Both the position numbers and the translations under genes were made by a program. Below are positions 26,141 to 35,378 of a stretch of DNA of 64,000 nucleotides, piece after piece. Within the stretch, counting starts at the first letter, position 1; every line of letters starts with the position of its first letter. The notes beneath the pieces are model-generated. The model searched no databases. It saw only the letters and a list, made by a program, of their open reading frames with translations, and was not told the DNA's origin. Source of the DNA: Anaerolineae bacterium (GTDB lineage Bacteria; Chloroflexota; Anaerolineae; Aggregatilineales; Phototrophicaceae); NCBI GenBank assembly GCA_017303635.1, contig JAFLCG010000002.1, forward strand, positions 468,918 through 532,917, written 5' to 3'.

Positions 26141-27328
26141 ATGAAAACCAAAGTATTTACCCTGTTGGTCATGTGCGCCATCCTCGTGCTGGGTGTCGTT
26201 GTACCCGCCGCCGCCCAGGATCGCTGGGACGGTGCGGACGATCTGCCCGTCAACCCGCTGGCCTGCCCAGTCGCTGAAGGCGAAACCCCTGAGGAACCCG
26301 CCGCCGCTGAACCCGTGCCCTACAACGGCGGTCAGCCCGCGAACGCCCCCGACCTGGCTGGTCAGGACATCGTCGCGGTGGACGTGCCGAAACTGGTCGG
26401 TATTGGCTACTTTGCAGCCACCACGCTCGGTCAGCAGCAGGCTGCTGAAGAACTCGGCAACGTGAGCGTCACGACCGATGCCCCCACCGAAGCCAACATT
26501 GATGACCAGATCGCGGTTATCGACAACTACATCACCCAGGGCGTCAACGGCATTCTGTTCGCCGCCAACGATCCGGTGGCGATTGCCCCCGTCCTGCGCC
26601 GCGCGCTGGAAGCCGGTATCCATGTCGTCGGTTACGATGCCAATGCCGAGCCGGATGCCCGTGAATGGTTCGTCAATCAGGCCGAATTCAACGGTATCGG
26701 CAAGGCGATGGTTGACAACATGGTCGCGGAAATCGGTGCCGACGGCAGCTTCGCCATTGTCACCAGCACCTTCACCACCCCCAACCAGGCCCGCTGGATC
26801 GCCGAAATGCAGGCCTACCAGGAAAAATGCTACCCCGAAATGACCTGGCTGGAGACGGTTGAAGCGCAGGAAGACAATCAGCTTTCGTTCAACCAGGCGA
26901 CCACCCTCATCAACAAGTACGGTGCCGATCTGGATGGTATCTTCGGCATGACCAGCGTCGCCACCCCGGCGTCGGCGGAAGCCGTCGTCCAGGCAGGACT
27001 GTGCTCGGTGGATGCAGCGGCTGCTCAGGCCCCGAGCGCTGAAGAAGCAGTTGCAGTCGTCGGTCTTGCGACCCCGAACGCCATGAAGCCCTATGTCATC
27101 GGCGATAACGCGGGCTGCGTCAAGTCCGTGGTTCTGTGGAACCCGGTTGACCTGGGCTACGCCGCAGTGTACGTCCTGCGCGCCGCTGTCGATGGCACCC
27201 TGACCTCGGAATCGACCAGCGTGGAAGCCGGCCGCCTCGGCACCCTCCAGGTCGTTAACGGCAGCGAAATTCTGCTCGGTGCTCCGTTCGTTTACAACGC
27301 GGAAAACATCGGCGACTTCGACTTCTAA
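26141..27328 (+). CDS. sugar-binding protein of the CUT2 transporter (RhaS/LsrB-like)
   Basis: A secreted binding protein of 395 residues with a Sec signal peptide ending near AAAQD and no lipobox cysteine. The type I binding-protein fold starts near residue 85 (KLVGIGYFAATTLGQQQAAEE). Segments ANDPVAIAPVLRRALEAGIHV, TPNAMKPYV, LWNPVDLGYAAVYVLRA and the ending VYNAENIGDFDF resemble RhaS and LsrB. The WNPVDLGY and GRLGTL segments are closer to rhamnose-binding RhaS. Rhamnose or a related deoxysugar is therefore a fair guess, not a proof. No catabolic genes accompany it. In this monoderm-like setting it probably stays near the membrane by other means. Confidence 0.93.
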   Translation: MKTKVFTLLVMCAILVLGVVVPAAAQDRWDGADDLPVNPLACPVAEGETPEEPAAAEPVPYNGGQPANAPDLAGQDIVAVDVPKLVGIGYFAATTLGQQQAAEELGNVSVTTDAPTEANIDDQIAVIDNYITQGVNGILFAANDPVAIAPVLRRALEAGIHVVGYDANAEPDAREWFVNQAEFNGIGKAMVDNMVAEIGADGSFAIVTSTFTTPNQARWIAEMQAYQEKCYPEMTWLETVEAQEDNQLSFNQATTLINKYGADLDGIFGMTSVATPASAEAVVQAGLCSVDAAAAQAPSAEEAVAVVGLATPNAMKPYVIGDNAGCVKSVVLWNPVDLGYAAVYVLRAAVDGTLTSESTSVEAGRLGTLQVVNGSEILLGAPFVYNAENIGDFDF

Positions 27329-27388
27329 GCCGGTTAATCAGACGGGGTGGGTGCAAACCTACCCTGTCCACCGGATGGATAAAACTGA

Positions 27389-27429
27389 AGCGAGCTGCCT
27401 GTGCACAACCGTGCAGGCAGCTCGCTTTT
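27389..27429 (+). terminator. terminator of the CUT2 operon
   Basis: AGCGAGCTGCC (27389-27399) pairs with GGCAGCTCGCT (27416-27426), an 11-bp stem extended by TGCAC/GTGCA, followed by TTTTATAT. It lies 60 nt after the binding-protein stop. Confidence 0.9.
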
Positions 27430-27465
27430 ATATAGCGTACATGACGCATGCAGGGAGGTCACACC

Positions 27466-28251
27466 ATGTATGAACATCATCAGCGAGTTATCCAGCGCCT
27501 GGTTGAGCAATTTAAGGCTGATCCTGAATGCCAGGCGCTCATTATTGGCGGTTCTCTGGTGCGGGGATGGGGCCGTCCGGATTCGGATATTGATGTGCTG
27601 ATCCTCATCAGTGAGGCGGATTTCCAGCGCCGGATGCAGACGGGCAACGTACTCTACTTCGATAAAGACATCTGTGATTATGAAGGGGGCTATATCGACG
27701 GCAAGTACATGGATGTTGCCTACCTGAAAGATGCTGCTGAACGGGGGATTGAACCGACTCGCTCGGCGTTCGTCAACGCGCAGATTGTGTATTCCACCGT
27801 CCCTGAACTGGCAGACTTAATCCAGCAGGTCGCGCGTTACCCGGAACATGAACGCGAGTCCAAGATCAAGGCCTTTTACAGCGAACTCCTGCTCCTGAAA
27901 TGGTTTGCGGGCGAAGCGGAAAAACGCGGGGATCGCTACCTGATGACGCGTACCGTGGCGGATCTGGTGCTGTTCGGCAGCCGCCTGATCCTGGCGCACA
28001 ACCGCATCCTGTATCCCTTCCACAAGTGGCTGCTGCGGGCATTGAGCGAAGCCCCGGACAAACCCGCCGCCTTGATGGAACTGACGGATCAGCTTTTGAA
28101 GGCGCCCACCCAGGCCATCGCCACCGCCTATGTGGACTGCCTGACCGAGTTCCACGACTGGGGGGTGGATTTCCCACAGGCGGTCATCAACTTCACCCGC
28201 GACCGCGAGCGTCACTGGCGGCAAGGCCCACCGCCCATTCATGATTGGTAA
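27466..28251 (+). CDS. nucleotidyltransferase-domain protein
   Basis: A 261-residue cytoplasmic protein. The N-terminal domain carries the pol-beta nucleotidyltransferase motif IIGGSLVRGWGRPDSDIDVLI, i.e. GS, G and the D-x-D metal-binding pair. A third acidic residue is likely in KYMDVAYL. The C-terminal half is helical and resembles the KNTase C-like domain found in aminoglycoside and other small-molecule nucleotidyltransferases. ATG 27466 follows GGGAGGT by 6 nt. The substrate is unknown; resistance function should not be assumed. Confidence 0.82.
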   Translation: MYEHHQRVIQRLVEQFKADPECQALIIGGSLVRGWGRPDSDIDVLILISEADFQRRMQTGNVLYFDKDICDYEGGYIDGKYMDVAYLKDAAERGIEPTRSAFVNAQIVYSTVPELADLIQQVARYPEHERESKIKAFYSELLLLKWFAGEAEKRGDRYLMTRTVADLVLFGSRLILAHNRILYPFHKWLLRALSEAPDKPAALMELTDQLLKAPTQAIATAYVDCLTEFHDWGVDFPQAVINFTRDRERHWRQGPPPIHDW

Positions 28252-28339
28252 GCCTGCGTCCGCTGGAAATCCGCCCGCCCGCCCCCTACAATGAGCGTCT
28301 ATTGTTGTGCCAGGCAGTCGGACGGGCTGTAGTGCCCAG

Positions 28340-28367
28340 ACCTGTGACCTGAAGCCAGTAACCTGAA
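28340..28367. repeat. heptad repeat in the map leader
   Basis: Four heptads, ACCTGTG, ACCTGAA, GCCAGTA and ACCTGAA, run up to 7 nt before the map start codon, where a ribosome site would normally be. The same placement is seen before hisS. Confidence 0.65.
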
Positions 28368-28374
28368 ACTCATT

Positions 28375-29163
28375 ATGACCATCTACCTCAAAAACCCTGA
28401 TGAAATTGCTGCCATGCGGGAAGCCGGTCGCATTGTTGCCCGCGCCCATGCGGAGATGAAGGCGGCTCTCCGCCCCGGTATCAGCACCGCTGAACTGGAC
28501 AAAATTGCCGAAACGGTCATCCGTGATCACGGCGCGACCCCGGCTTTCCTCGGCGTCCAGAAGCAGAAAGCCCCGGATTTCCCGGCAACCATCACCGCCA
28601 GCATCAACCACGAACTGATTCACGGCATCCCGCGCAAAGACCGCATTCTCAAAGAAGGGGATGTGATCGGGCTGGATACCGGCTGTCACTATCAGGGCTT
28701 CGTCGGGGACTCGGCCTGGACGTATGTGGTGGGAGAACCGTCGCCGATGGTCGCCCGCTTCCTCAAAGTTGCGGAAGAAGCCCTGTGGGTAGGCATCGGC
28801 GCTTCGGTGCTGCCGAATACGATCCGCGATGTGGCCCTGGCGATTCAACGGCATGTCGAAAAACACGGGTACAGCGTTGCCCGGGAATACACCGGGCATG
28901 GTGTCGGTCGGGCCATGCACGAAGAGCCGGAAGTCCCCAACTGGTGGCCGAAGCGCCCACCGCGCGGCCAACGCTGGGAGAACCCACGCCTGCAAGCGGG
29001 CATGACTTACGCATTGGAGCCGATGGTCATTGCCGGACGGGGTGACACCCGCGAACTGAGCGATGGCTGGACGGTGGTTTCGATGGATCGGTCGCTGTGC
29101 GCGCATTTTGAACACACGATTGCAGTCACAGATGGTGAACCAATTGTATTGACGCTGCTGTAA
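28375..29163 (+). CDS. map: methionine aminopeptidase, type I
   Basis: The 262-residue enzyme removes the N-terminal methionine from new proteins. Metal ligands are visible as the aspartates in GLDTGCHYQGFVGDSAWT, the histidine in YTGHGVGRAMHEEP, the glutamate in YALEPMVIAG and the glutamate in HFEHTIAVT. Length and ligand order fit the family. A 14-residue stretch of Trp/Pro/Arg (NWWPKRPPRGQRWE) is inserted after EPEVP, where most bacterial enzymes have a short turn. No clear Shine-Dalgarno sequence precedes it because a heptad repeat takes that place. Confidence 0.95.
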   Translation: MTIYLKNPDEIAAMREAGRIVARAHAEMKAALRPGISTAELDKIAETVIRDHGATPAFLGVQKQKAPDFPATITASINHELIHGIPRKDRILKEGDVIGLDTGCHYQGFVGDSAWTYVVGEPSPMVARFLKVAEEALWVGIGASVLPNTIRDVALAIQRHVEKHGYSVAREYTGHGVGRAMHEEPEVPNWWPKRPPRGQRWENPRLQAGMTYALEPMVIAGRGDTRELSDGWTVVSMDRSLCAHFEHTIAVTDGEPIVLTLL

Positions 29164-29185
29164 GTCGCAGGCACGGAGATTTGAC

Positions 29186-29791
29186 ATGATTGCACGGCAA
29201 CCCACCTTGATCAGTGTCCATGACTATCTGGAATTGGAAGCCCACAGCCCGGAACGCCATGAGTACATGCGCGGCCAGATTTACGCCATGACTGGCGGTT
29301 CAGAATCCCATGCACTCATCAGTGGCAATGTCAGCCGGAGCATTGGCAACCAGATTGCTGATCGCGGTTGCCGGGTTTATACCTCTGACCTGCGTGTAAA
29401 AAGTCCGGCCTGGCTCTACGCTTATCCGGATGTCAGCGTGGTTTGCGGAGAGCCCATACTGCAAGTCGAAAATGGGCAACCGAGCCTGCTCAATCCGCAG
29501 TTGATTGTGGAAGTGCTCTCTCCTTCCACCGAAGGCTACGACCAGGGAAACAAGTTTCATGGTTACCGGGCCATACCCACGTTGACCGCTTATGTGCTCA
29601 TCGCCCAGGATCGCCCCTGGGTAGAAGTCCGGCTGAAGAACGCAGATGGCGACTGGGTGATGCACGTGGTCGAAGGGCCGGAACTGGTCGCTGAGGTGCC
29701 ACCACTTGACCTACGCCTGGAATGCAGCGCGATCTACCAGAATGTGCGCTGGCCGGAGCCGCCGCCCAACCCGGATGCCAACCCAGCCTAA
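29186..29791 (+). CDS. Uma2-family (DUF820) nuclease-like protein
   Basis: A 201-residue protein of the PD-(D/E)xK-like Uma2 family. It shows the opening E-x-x-x-x-x-H-E-Y region, MTGGSESHALISGN, YPDVSVVCG and LIVEVLSPSTEGYDQGNKF. The last has the acidic and lysine residues expected at the active site (E in IVEV, K in GNKF). These genes occur in many copies in Cyanobacteria and Chloroflexota, and their role is unclear. GGAG is 10 nt before the ATG. It follows map by 22 nt on the same strand. Confidence 0.9.
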   Translation: MIARQPTLISVHDYLELEAHSPERHEYMRGQIYAMTGGSESHALISGNVSRSIGNQIADRGCRVYTSDLRVKSPAWLYAYPDVSVVCGEPILQVENGQPSLLNPQLIVEVLSPSTEGYDQGNKFHGYRAIPTLTAYVLIAQDRPWVEVRLKNADGDWVMHVVEGPELVAEVPPLDLRLECSAIYQNVRWPEPPPNPDANPA

Positions 29792-29813
29792 ACAGATCCT
29801 CTATACTGAGGGT

Positions 29814-31409
29814 ATGAGCAAAGCCTCCATGAACCCTATCCGCTTGACCCTTCTGCTCGCTTGCCTACTCCTCTTTAGCGCTCCGACTGCTACCCATGCC
29901 CAGAACACCTGCGGCGTGGTGGACTCGATTGAACTGCCGGTCGATGACCTCAACTGGCAGTTTGATGATTTTGCCCTCTACCGGGAACGCTTCGGGGGGA
30001 ATCACCTGGGCAGCGACCTGGCCTTTGACCGCTGGGGCGATCCTGTCTACGCCGCCATGCGCGGGCGCGTGACCGTCTCCAACCTGCGCGAGTGGGGGTC
30101 AGAGAAAGGCGTGGTCGTGCTCCAGCACATCCTGCCGGATAGCAGCTTTATCTATACGGTCTACGGGCATATGGAAGAAACCGATCAGTACACCTTCCCG
30201 CCACTGGATAGCTGTGTCGAGGCCGGGCAGGTGATCGGCTCGATTGGCTGGCCTTCGCTCGGTCGCCCGCATCTGCACTACGAAATTCGCAAAGGCCTGC
30301 CCAATGAAGGCGGCCCCGGCTACACCCAGGGCAATCCACTGACTGAAGGCTGGTTCCACCCGCTGGATTTCACCTTCACCTGGCGGGCGCGGCTCAATCC
30401 GGCTTTTCGTTCGGTCCTCAACTTTGATACCGCACCCACGGTCCCGCCCGTCCTGACCGACACCGGCGGCTATGCGCTGGGCGGTGCCACGGCGCTGAGC
30501 GTGCTGGCGGCGGATGGTCGCCCGGCCTGGCGGGTTGCCAAAGAAGGCATTGTCGCGGGGTTGGTCGCCCTACCGGGAGATCGGCTGGTAGCACGGACGC
30601 AGAACGGCGATGTCTTCTCCCTGCAAACGGGTCGGTACCTGGGGGTCTGGAAAATGCCCGGGGCCGATGTGCCGTTCGCGGCGCTGGGGGAAGTGCTGGT
30701 CTTTCCAGCCGAGGATGGCACGCTGACCGCTTTCGACACGCTCGGCAATCAGTTGTGGTCGGTGCCGGGACAGGCAGATGCACGGTTGACGGCTTTCCGC
30801 TGGAATGGAGGACGGGCGCTGCTGGTGCTGGCAGATGGAACGGGTTTGCGGCTGCGACAGGTGATCGCGGATGGAACGGTCATCGCGGAGACTCAACTCA
30901 GCCGGTTGGATGCCATCGCGCCGCTGCCGGATACCACCTGGCTGCTGCTGAGTGGCAACGCCCTCTATCACTGGCGTTCCCCGGATCTGGTCGAAATTGC
31001 CACCATCAGTCCGCCGGGCGGGGACGCCGCCGCGCTGGTCTACTCACCCGATGGCTCTGTGTTCATCTATACCGGCGGTGAATCGCCCGCCCTGGTACGA
31101 CTGGGGCCGGATGGCGTGATCCGCTGGGCGGTACCCTATCCTGCCGGGGGAACCCTCCCCCCATTGATGGCGGTCGGTACCGGCTGTGCTCTCTATACGC
31201 TGGATGCCACCGGCGTGCTACATGTGTTCCGCGCCGAGGACGGCAGCGAAGCCACTCAACTGACGTTTTATACCGGCGGCAGGCGCTCCAACAGCGCCAA
31301 TGCCCGCTTGCTCCGGGCGGACTTGGCTGAACAGGTGACGGTCTCCGCCGGCTTCCTCAGCCTGATGACCTTCGATGGTCGTGTGCTCAGCAACGGCGCG
31401 TGCGGATAA
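29814..31409 (+). CDS. secreted M23 peptidase fused to a beta-propeller
   Basis: The 531-residue protein has a signal peptide ending near HAQN, then an M23/LytM metallopeptidase domain (residues about 30-190). Zinc ligands are in NHLGSDLAFD (His, Asp) and RPHLHYEIR (His-x-His). From about residue 215 to the end there is a propeller-like domain of short repeats (VLAADGRPAWRV, YSPDGSVFIYTGG, RLGPDGVIRWAVP), similar to PQQ or PD40 blades. M23 enzymes cleave peptidoglycan cross-bridges, so the propeller may position the enzyme at the wall. ATG 29814 overlaps no gene; ATG 29829 is an alternative start. Confidence 0.87.
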   Translation: MSKASMNPIRLTLLLACLLLFSAPTATHAQNTCGVVDSIELPVDDLNWQFDDFALYRERFGGNHLGSDLAFDRWGDPVYAAMRGRVTVSNLREWGSEKGVVVLQHILPDSSFIYTVYGHMEETDQYTFPPLDSCVEAGQVIGSIGWPSLGRPHLHYEIRKGLPNEGGPGYTQGNPLTEGWFHPLDFTFTWRARLNPAFRSVLNFDTAPTVPPVLTDTGGYALGGATALSVLAADGRPAWRVAKEGIVAGLVALPGDRLVARTQNGDVFSLQTGRYLGVWKMPGADVPFAALGEVLVFPAEDGTLTAFDTLGNQLWSVPGQADARLTAFRWNGGRALLVLADGTGLRLRQVIADGTVIAETQLSRLDAIAPLPDTTWLLLSGNALYHWRSPDLVEIATISPPGGDAAALVYSPDGSVFIYTGGESPALVRLGPDGVIRWAVPYPAGGTLPPLMAVGTGCALYTLDATGVLHVFRAEDGSEATQLTFYTGGRRSNSANARLLRADLAEQVTVSAGFLSLMTFDGRVLSNGACG

Positions 31410-31427
31410 CCGCCGTTGGGATTGTCG

Positions 31428-31472
31428 ATACACCCCCTGAATACACCCCCTGGCTGAGGCTGATACACCGCC
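31428..31472 (+). promoter_or_regulatory. ATACACC direct repeats upstream of the acyltransferase
   Basis: ATACACCCCCTG occurs at 31428-31439 and 31441-31452 (13 bp apart), and ATACACCGCC at 31463-31472, 22 bp after the second. Spacing of one to two helical turns suggests a regulator-binding site, but the repeat may also be accidental. Confidence 0.4.
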
Positions 31473-31526
31473 TTGTAGTCGATGATGTGCTGCGTAAGGA
31501 CAGCATCATTGATTACGAGGACCATC

Positions 31527-32231
31527 ATGAATCAACAAGCCTTGTTCTACCATGTGGGGCGGCAGGCCATGCGTGCCTTTACCCGCTGGCAGCTCGAGAC
31601 CCGAGTCGAATATCAGGCACCTATTCCAGAGGGGCCGGTTATTCTTGCTCCCAATCATCCCACAACGCTGGACCCGATCGTGGTGAGTACCCTCACCAAT
31701 CGCGCCCTGCATTTCCTGGTCACGGAAAGCGCGTTCAAGGTGCCTGCCCTGGGGACATGCCTGCGCCGCGCCGGGCAGATTAAGGTAGAATCGGGTCAGG
31801 GGAGGGCCGCATTCGAGTCGGCCTTAAGCTTACTGAAGGCTGGCAAACCAATCGCTATCTTCCCGGAAGGAGCTCTTAGTCCGGTTACTGGCGGCATGGC
31901 ACCAGCGCATACCGGAGTGATACGCCTAGCACTGATGACTGGTGCACCCATCATTCCGGTAGGAATCGCCGTGGATCAAACGCGGATTTTGTTTGTGAAT
32001 ACTGGCATTCCGGACGCCAACGGCGAGCCAGAAGTCGCGCGGCTATACCTGCGTGGCCCATATGCGGTGACCGTTGGAAAGCCGGTCTATCTGCATGGCA
32101 GCGTACAGGATCGAGGCGCGGTCCATCGGCAGACTGATCTGCTGATGCTTAGCCTTGGCGTGTTGGCCTACCGCAGCGCAGTCCGTCTGATGCGCCACCC
32201 CCTGATGCAGCCGATTTTGTCCCAGGCATAA
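31527..32231 (+). CDS. 1-acyl-glycerol-3-phosphate acyltransferase-like protein
   Basis: A PlsC-type acyltransferase of 234 residues that would make phosphatidic acid or acylate another lipid at the inner face of the membrane. The catalytic motif is NHPTTLD (NHx4D) near residue 47, and the substrate motif is IFPEGALSP near 112; both are intact. ATG 31527 has GAGG 6 nt upstream, preferred over a start at 31482. Substrate preference cannot be read. It is followed by an inverted repeat that lies between it and the MalT-like regulator. Confidence 0.88.
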   Translation: MNQQALFYHVGRQAMRAFTRWQLETRVEYQAPIPEGPVILAPNHPTTLDPIVVSTLTNRALHFLVTESAFKVPALGTCLRRAGQIKVESGQGRAAFESALSLLKAGKPIAIFPEGALSPVTGGMAPAHTGVIRLALMTGAPIIPVGIAVDQTRILFVNTGIPDANGEPEVARLYLRGPYAVTVGKPVYLHGSVQDRGAVHRQTDLLMLSLGVLAYRSAVRLMRHPLMQPILSQA

Positions 32232-32264
32232 ACTGCACCAAGACATTTGCAGCACACCTATTCA

Positions 32265-32293
32265 ACCTGTATTCGCGTATAGAATACAGGTTA
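32265..32293. promoter_or_regulatory. 11-bp inverted repeat before the MalT-like regulator
   Basis: AACCTGTATTC (32265-32275) and GAATACAGGTT (32283-32293) form a perfect inverted repeat with a 7-nt centre, 34 nt after the acyltransferase stop and 32 nt before the regulator's ATG. It may be a terminator with a weak T tract or an operator for autoregulation. Confidence 0.5.
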
Positions 32294-32324
32294 TTTGATT
32301 CCCAATTGGAAGTGGTTTGCTGCT

Positions 32325-34925
32325 ATGTTTCGCCCACCAATCACACGGCTCCGGCTGCCCTCGGTTCGCCAGGATGTAGTTAAACGCCCACGCCTGACAA
32401 ACCTCTTGGATTCAGCCCGAGAGGCCGGGCAGCGCTTAGTGCTTGTCGTGGCTGCGGCTGGATCAGGCAAGACGACATTGGTAGCCGACTGGGCGCTGGA
32501 ACAGAATGTTGGGATAGCGTGGTTGACATTGGATGAATCGGATAATGACCCCGTTCAGTTCGTGGCTGGGCTGATCGGCGCATTCCGGCAAATCAATCCG
32601 ATGCTGGCGGCGGGCAGCACCGAGATACTGGCCGGCCCCCAGGTGCCTCCTCTGGCCGGGCTGGTTGCAGATCTCATTGATGATCTGGCGGCTGCGCCAC
32701 CGCTTATGCTCGTGCTGGATGACTACCACCTCATCCGGCACGAGCAGATACATCGTCTGTTGTCGGACTTTATCAATCAGCAACCACCCACCCTGTTGAC
32801 GATCATGATGAGCCGGACGGAACCGCCGCTACCGCTGGCCCGGATGCGTGTTCGGCATCAGCTCAAGGAAGTCACGGGTGAAGCGTTACGCTTCTCCGAT
32901 CAGGAAACGGCGCGATTCTTTCAGCATACGATGGCCTTGCCTATTTCTACCGAACAGGTGCAGCAGTTACAGGAACGTACCGAGGGGTGGATCGCCGGTC
33001 TGCAACTGGCCGCACTGACGCTCCGGCAGCATCCTGAACAGGCCGAACGCCTGATTTCCAACTTCGCCGGAGACACACGGCACGTCGCAGATTACCTGCT
33101 GGCGGAACTGCTGGAACAGCAATCCACTGAGATCCATGATTTTCTGCAGCAGACGGCCCTGCTGAATACGCTTTGCGCTCCACTTTGTAATGCCCTCACC
33201 GGACGGCAGGATAGCCAGAATCTGCTGGAGCAGCTTGAAGCCAGTCATACGTTGATCTTCCCATTGGATGACCGGCGTGAGTGGTACCGTTATCATCGGC
33301 TGCTCGCAGAGTGGTTGCGGACCCAGCTTTCCCCCGAAGTTCATGTAGGCTTGCATCAAAGGGCCAGCGCATGGTACGAAGCCGAAGGCGATCTGCCGGA
33401 AGCCATCCATCATGCTCTGGCAAGTGGCACAATCAATGGGAATTACGCCCCTGCTCAGCGCCTGATTGGAATCGCGGCTGATAATGCTCTTTTTAGCGGG
33501 GCACTGGTCACCCTGATCAGTTGGCTCGATGCATTACCTCCTGTGACTGTGCAAACGGATTCCACCCTCTCTATCTACCGCGCCTGGGCAGCCCTTTTTG
33601 CAGGCGATACAAGCGGCTGTAGGACCTGGGCTGTGCAGGCAGAATCCCTGCCGGAGAGCATGAACAGCGGAAAGCTTGCACTCTTACAGGCGACTTTAGC
33701 ATTGAGTGCGGCAGATTACCCCCGGGTGTATTCGGAGGCTGGACGGGCGCTTGAACTGCTGGGAAAAAACGAGGGCTATTGGCTGGGACTATTGCACTGG
33801 TCACTGGCGGAAGCGCACGAACGGACCGGCGATCTGGTAGGAGCATTGGAGTCACTTGATCGGGTGGTAGATCAGCCAATGGCGTCCCTTTCGGTGACGT
33901 TAGTGGCTGCTTCCCGCATGACGATTCTGAACGAACTAGGGCGACGGCGAGAGGCATTGGCGTTATGCAACCAACTGCTTGAACCGGGAGCGCACCTGAA
34001 TAACCGAGGGCTGACGCTTATACCTGTGCTGTTGGGTAAACGAGCGGAACTCTATCTGGATGGCGGCCTGCTGGAACGTGCGCTGGCAGATGTGGAACGC
34101 GCACTGGACGAGCGCCTCATCACAGATGGTCTGCTCGAATATCTCAATGGCCTGTTGGGGCGCATCCGTGACCTACAAGGTGATACGCTGGCTGCATTGA
34201 CGACCTTCCGCAAGGCACGCCGCTATACAACTAAATCCAGTATGGCGGATACGTCCTGGTTGGAGGCATGGGAAGCTGAAGCACACCTGCGGATGGGTAA
34301 TTTGAATGTCGTGAGAAACTGGGCTAAAGCCCAATCATTTGACCTGGATGCACCGCTCGAGTGGCTGCATTTTGAAGCTTATCAGGTCTATGTACGCCTG
34401 TTGATCGCCCGGGGGGAGGTGGTGACCGCGCGTATGTGGTTGGACCGGCTGCTGGTTTTCGCACAGGCACATGGTGCGCTGCGGCGGCGCATCAGTCTGC
34501 ACCTGCTGTTATCAATGGTCGCACCCGACAAGGCATCTGCACGCCTTGAGGTGGGTAGGGCGCTGGATTTGGCAGCACCGGAAGGCTATGTCGGCTTCTT
34601 TCAGATCGATGCCCGGGTGTTAGAGCTATTACCCAGTTTGCGCTCGAAGGATCCAGCTTTGGTTGACGCGATTCTCAACAGCGTACGATTGCGGAACCAG
34701 CTTACGGCTTTACCGCCTAACCCACTGAGCGAACGTGAAACTGAGGTTCTGCGGTTAATCAGCGCTGGGCTTTCTAATGTGGAGATCGCCAACCGCTTAT
34801 TCATCGCTCCGGCGACGGTCAAGCGGCACATCAATCACATTTATGCTGCGTTGGGCGTGAGCAATCGGATTGAGGCGATTGCACGGGCCAAGGCGCTGAA
34901 CCTTGTTCATAACGAGCCACTTTAG
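32325..34925 (+). CDS. MalT-family LuxR-type transcriptional regulator
   Basis: A protein of 866 residues built as an STAND-type regulator. The NTPase domain has Walker A VAAAGSGKTTLV and Walker B LMLVLDDYHLI near residues 45 and 130. A long helical region with TPR-like repeats follows. The C-terminal LuxR DNA-binding domain includes LSERETEVLRLISAGLSNVE and FIAPATVKRHINHIYAALGV. Such proteins bind an inducer through the TPR sensor, oligomerise with ATP and activate transcription. ATG 32325 is used; a TTG at 32295 is possible. The inducer and targets are unknown. Confidence 0.92.
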   Translation: MFRPPITRLRLPSVRQDVVKRPRLTNLLDSAREAGQRLVLVVAAAGSGKTTLVADWALEQNVGIAWLTLDESDNDPVQFVAGLIGAFRQINPMLAAGSTEILAGPQVPPLAGLVADLIDDLAAAPPLMLVLDDYHLIRHEQIHRLLSDFINQQPPTLLTIMMSRTEPPLPLARMRVRHQLKEVTGEALRFSDQETARFFQHTMALPISTEQVQQLQERTEGWIAGLQLAALTLRQHPEQAERLISNFAGDTRHVADYLLAELLEQQSTEIHDFLQQTALLNTLCAPLCNALTGRQDSQNLLEQLEASHTLIFPLDDRREWYRYHRLLAEWLRTQLSPEVHVGLHQRASAWYEAEGDLPEAIHHALASGTINGNYAPAQRLIGIAADNALFSGALVTLISWLDALPPVTVQTDSTLSIYRAWAALFAGDTSGCRTWAVQAESLPESMNSGKLALLQATLALSAADYPRVYSEAGRALELLGKNEGYWLGLLHWSLAEAHERTGDLVGALESLDRVVDQPMASLSVTLVAASRMTILNELGRRREALALCNQLLEPGAHLNNRGLTLIPVLLGKRAELYLDGGLLERALADVERALDERLITDGLLEYLNGLLGRIRDLQGDTLAALTTFRKARRYTTKSSMADTSWLEAWEAEAHLRMGNLNVVRNWAKAQSFDLDAPLEWLHFEAYQVYVRLLIARGEVVTARMWLDRLLVFAQAHGALRRRISLHLLLSMVAPDKASARLEVGRALDLAAPEGYVGFFQIDARVLELLPSLRSKDPALVDAILNSVRLRNQLTALPPNPLSERETEVLRLISAGLSNVEIANRLFIAPATVKRHINHIYAALGVSNRIEAIARAKALNLVHNEPL

Positions 34926-34971
34926 AATTAAACGGATGCATATGGAATTGGGGGAAAATCCAGTCAAGTTT

Positions 34972-34999
34972 CAAAATCGGAACAAATGTTCCGATTTTG
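34972..34999. repeat. palindromic element, copy 2
   Basis: CAAAATCGGAAC (34972-34983), AAAT, GTTCCGATTTTG (34988-34999) is a perfect inverted repeat. It matches 4155-4184 except for a C-G to T-A exchange on both arms. It lies 46 nt after the regulator gene, in a gap to 35379 that otherwise holds a degenerate GGGGCG palindrome (about 35056-35100) and a promoter. Confidence 0.7.
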
Positions 35000-35308
35000 C
35001 ACCCTAATCTGTGGTATGGTGGTCTTCAGGACCCACGCAAAACAGTGCCTCTTGTAGGGGCGCAGAGCGCAGCCTCCCGGTGGGACGGCGGGTCGCCCGC
35101 TGGATTTCTCCCGCATCTGCGTAAGTCCTATCCGGTTAGACGACCCGAGCTTGTCACCTTGGCCCAAAAAGTAATCGACGCCAACGTCATCATCGCCAAC
35201 AAGCTTGCGGCGGCGGAGGGGGTCTGCCAAAGCCGCCATAGCCGCCACTGGTACCAAGATTGATACACTCGCCCTGAAATCCGAATGCACCCCGCACAGT
35301 CCACTGGA

Positions 35309-35338
35309 TTGCTCCCGGCTTCCGGCGGGTGCTACAAT
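35309..35338 (+). promoter_or_regulatory. promoter of the SDR gene
   Basis: TTGCTC (35309-35314) and TACAAT (35333-35338) are 18 bp apart, 40 nt before the start codon. Confidence 0.45.
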
Positions 35339-35378
35339 CCCTATTCAAATCCTTTTTCAATAGAACAGGGTCCGCCTC

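Noticed and set aside
27466..28251. Aminoglycoside resistance gene
   Set aside because: The nucleotidyltransferase fold alone does not show drug specificity and there is no mobile context.
27817..29205. Open frame of 462 codons on the minus strand
   Set aside because: It lies opposite the nucleotidyltransferase and map genes, both with clear motifs, and matches nothing.
34964..35290. Open frame of 108 codons on the minus strand
   Set aside because: It runs through the palindrome at 34972 and the degenerate GGGGCG repeat and has no ribosome site.
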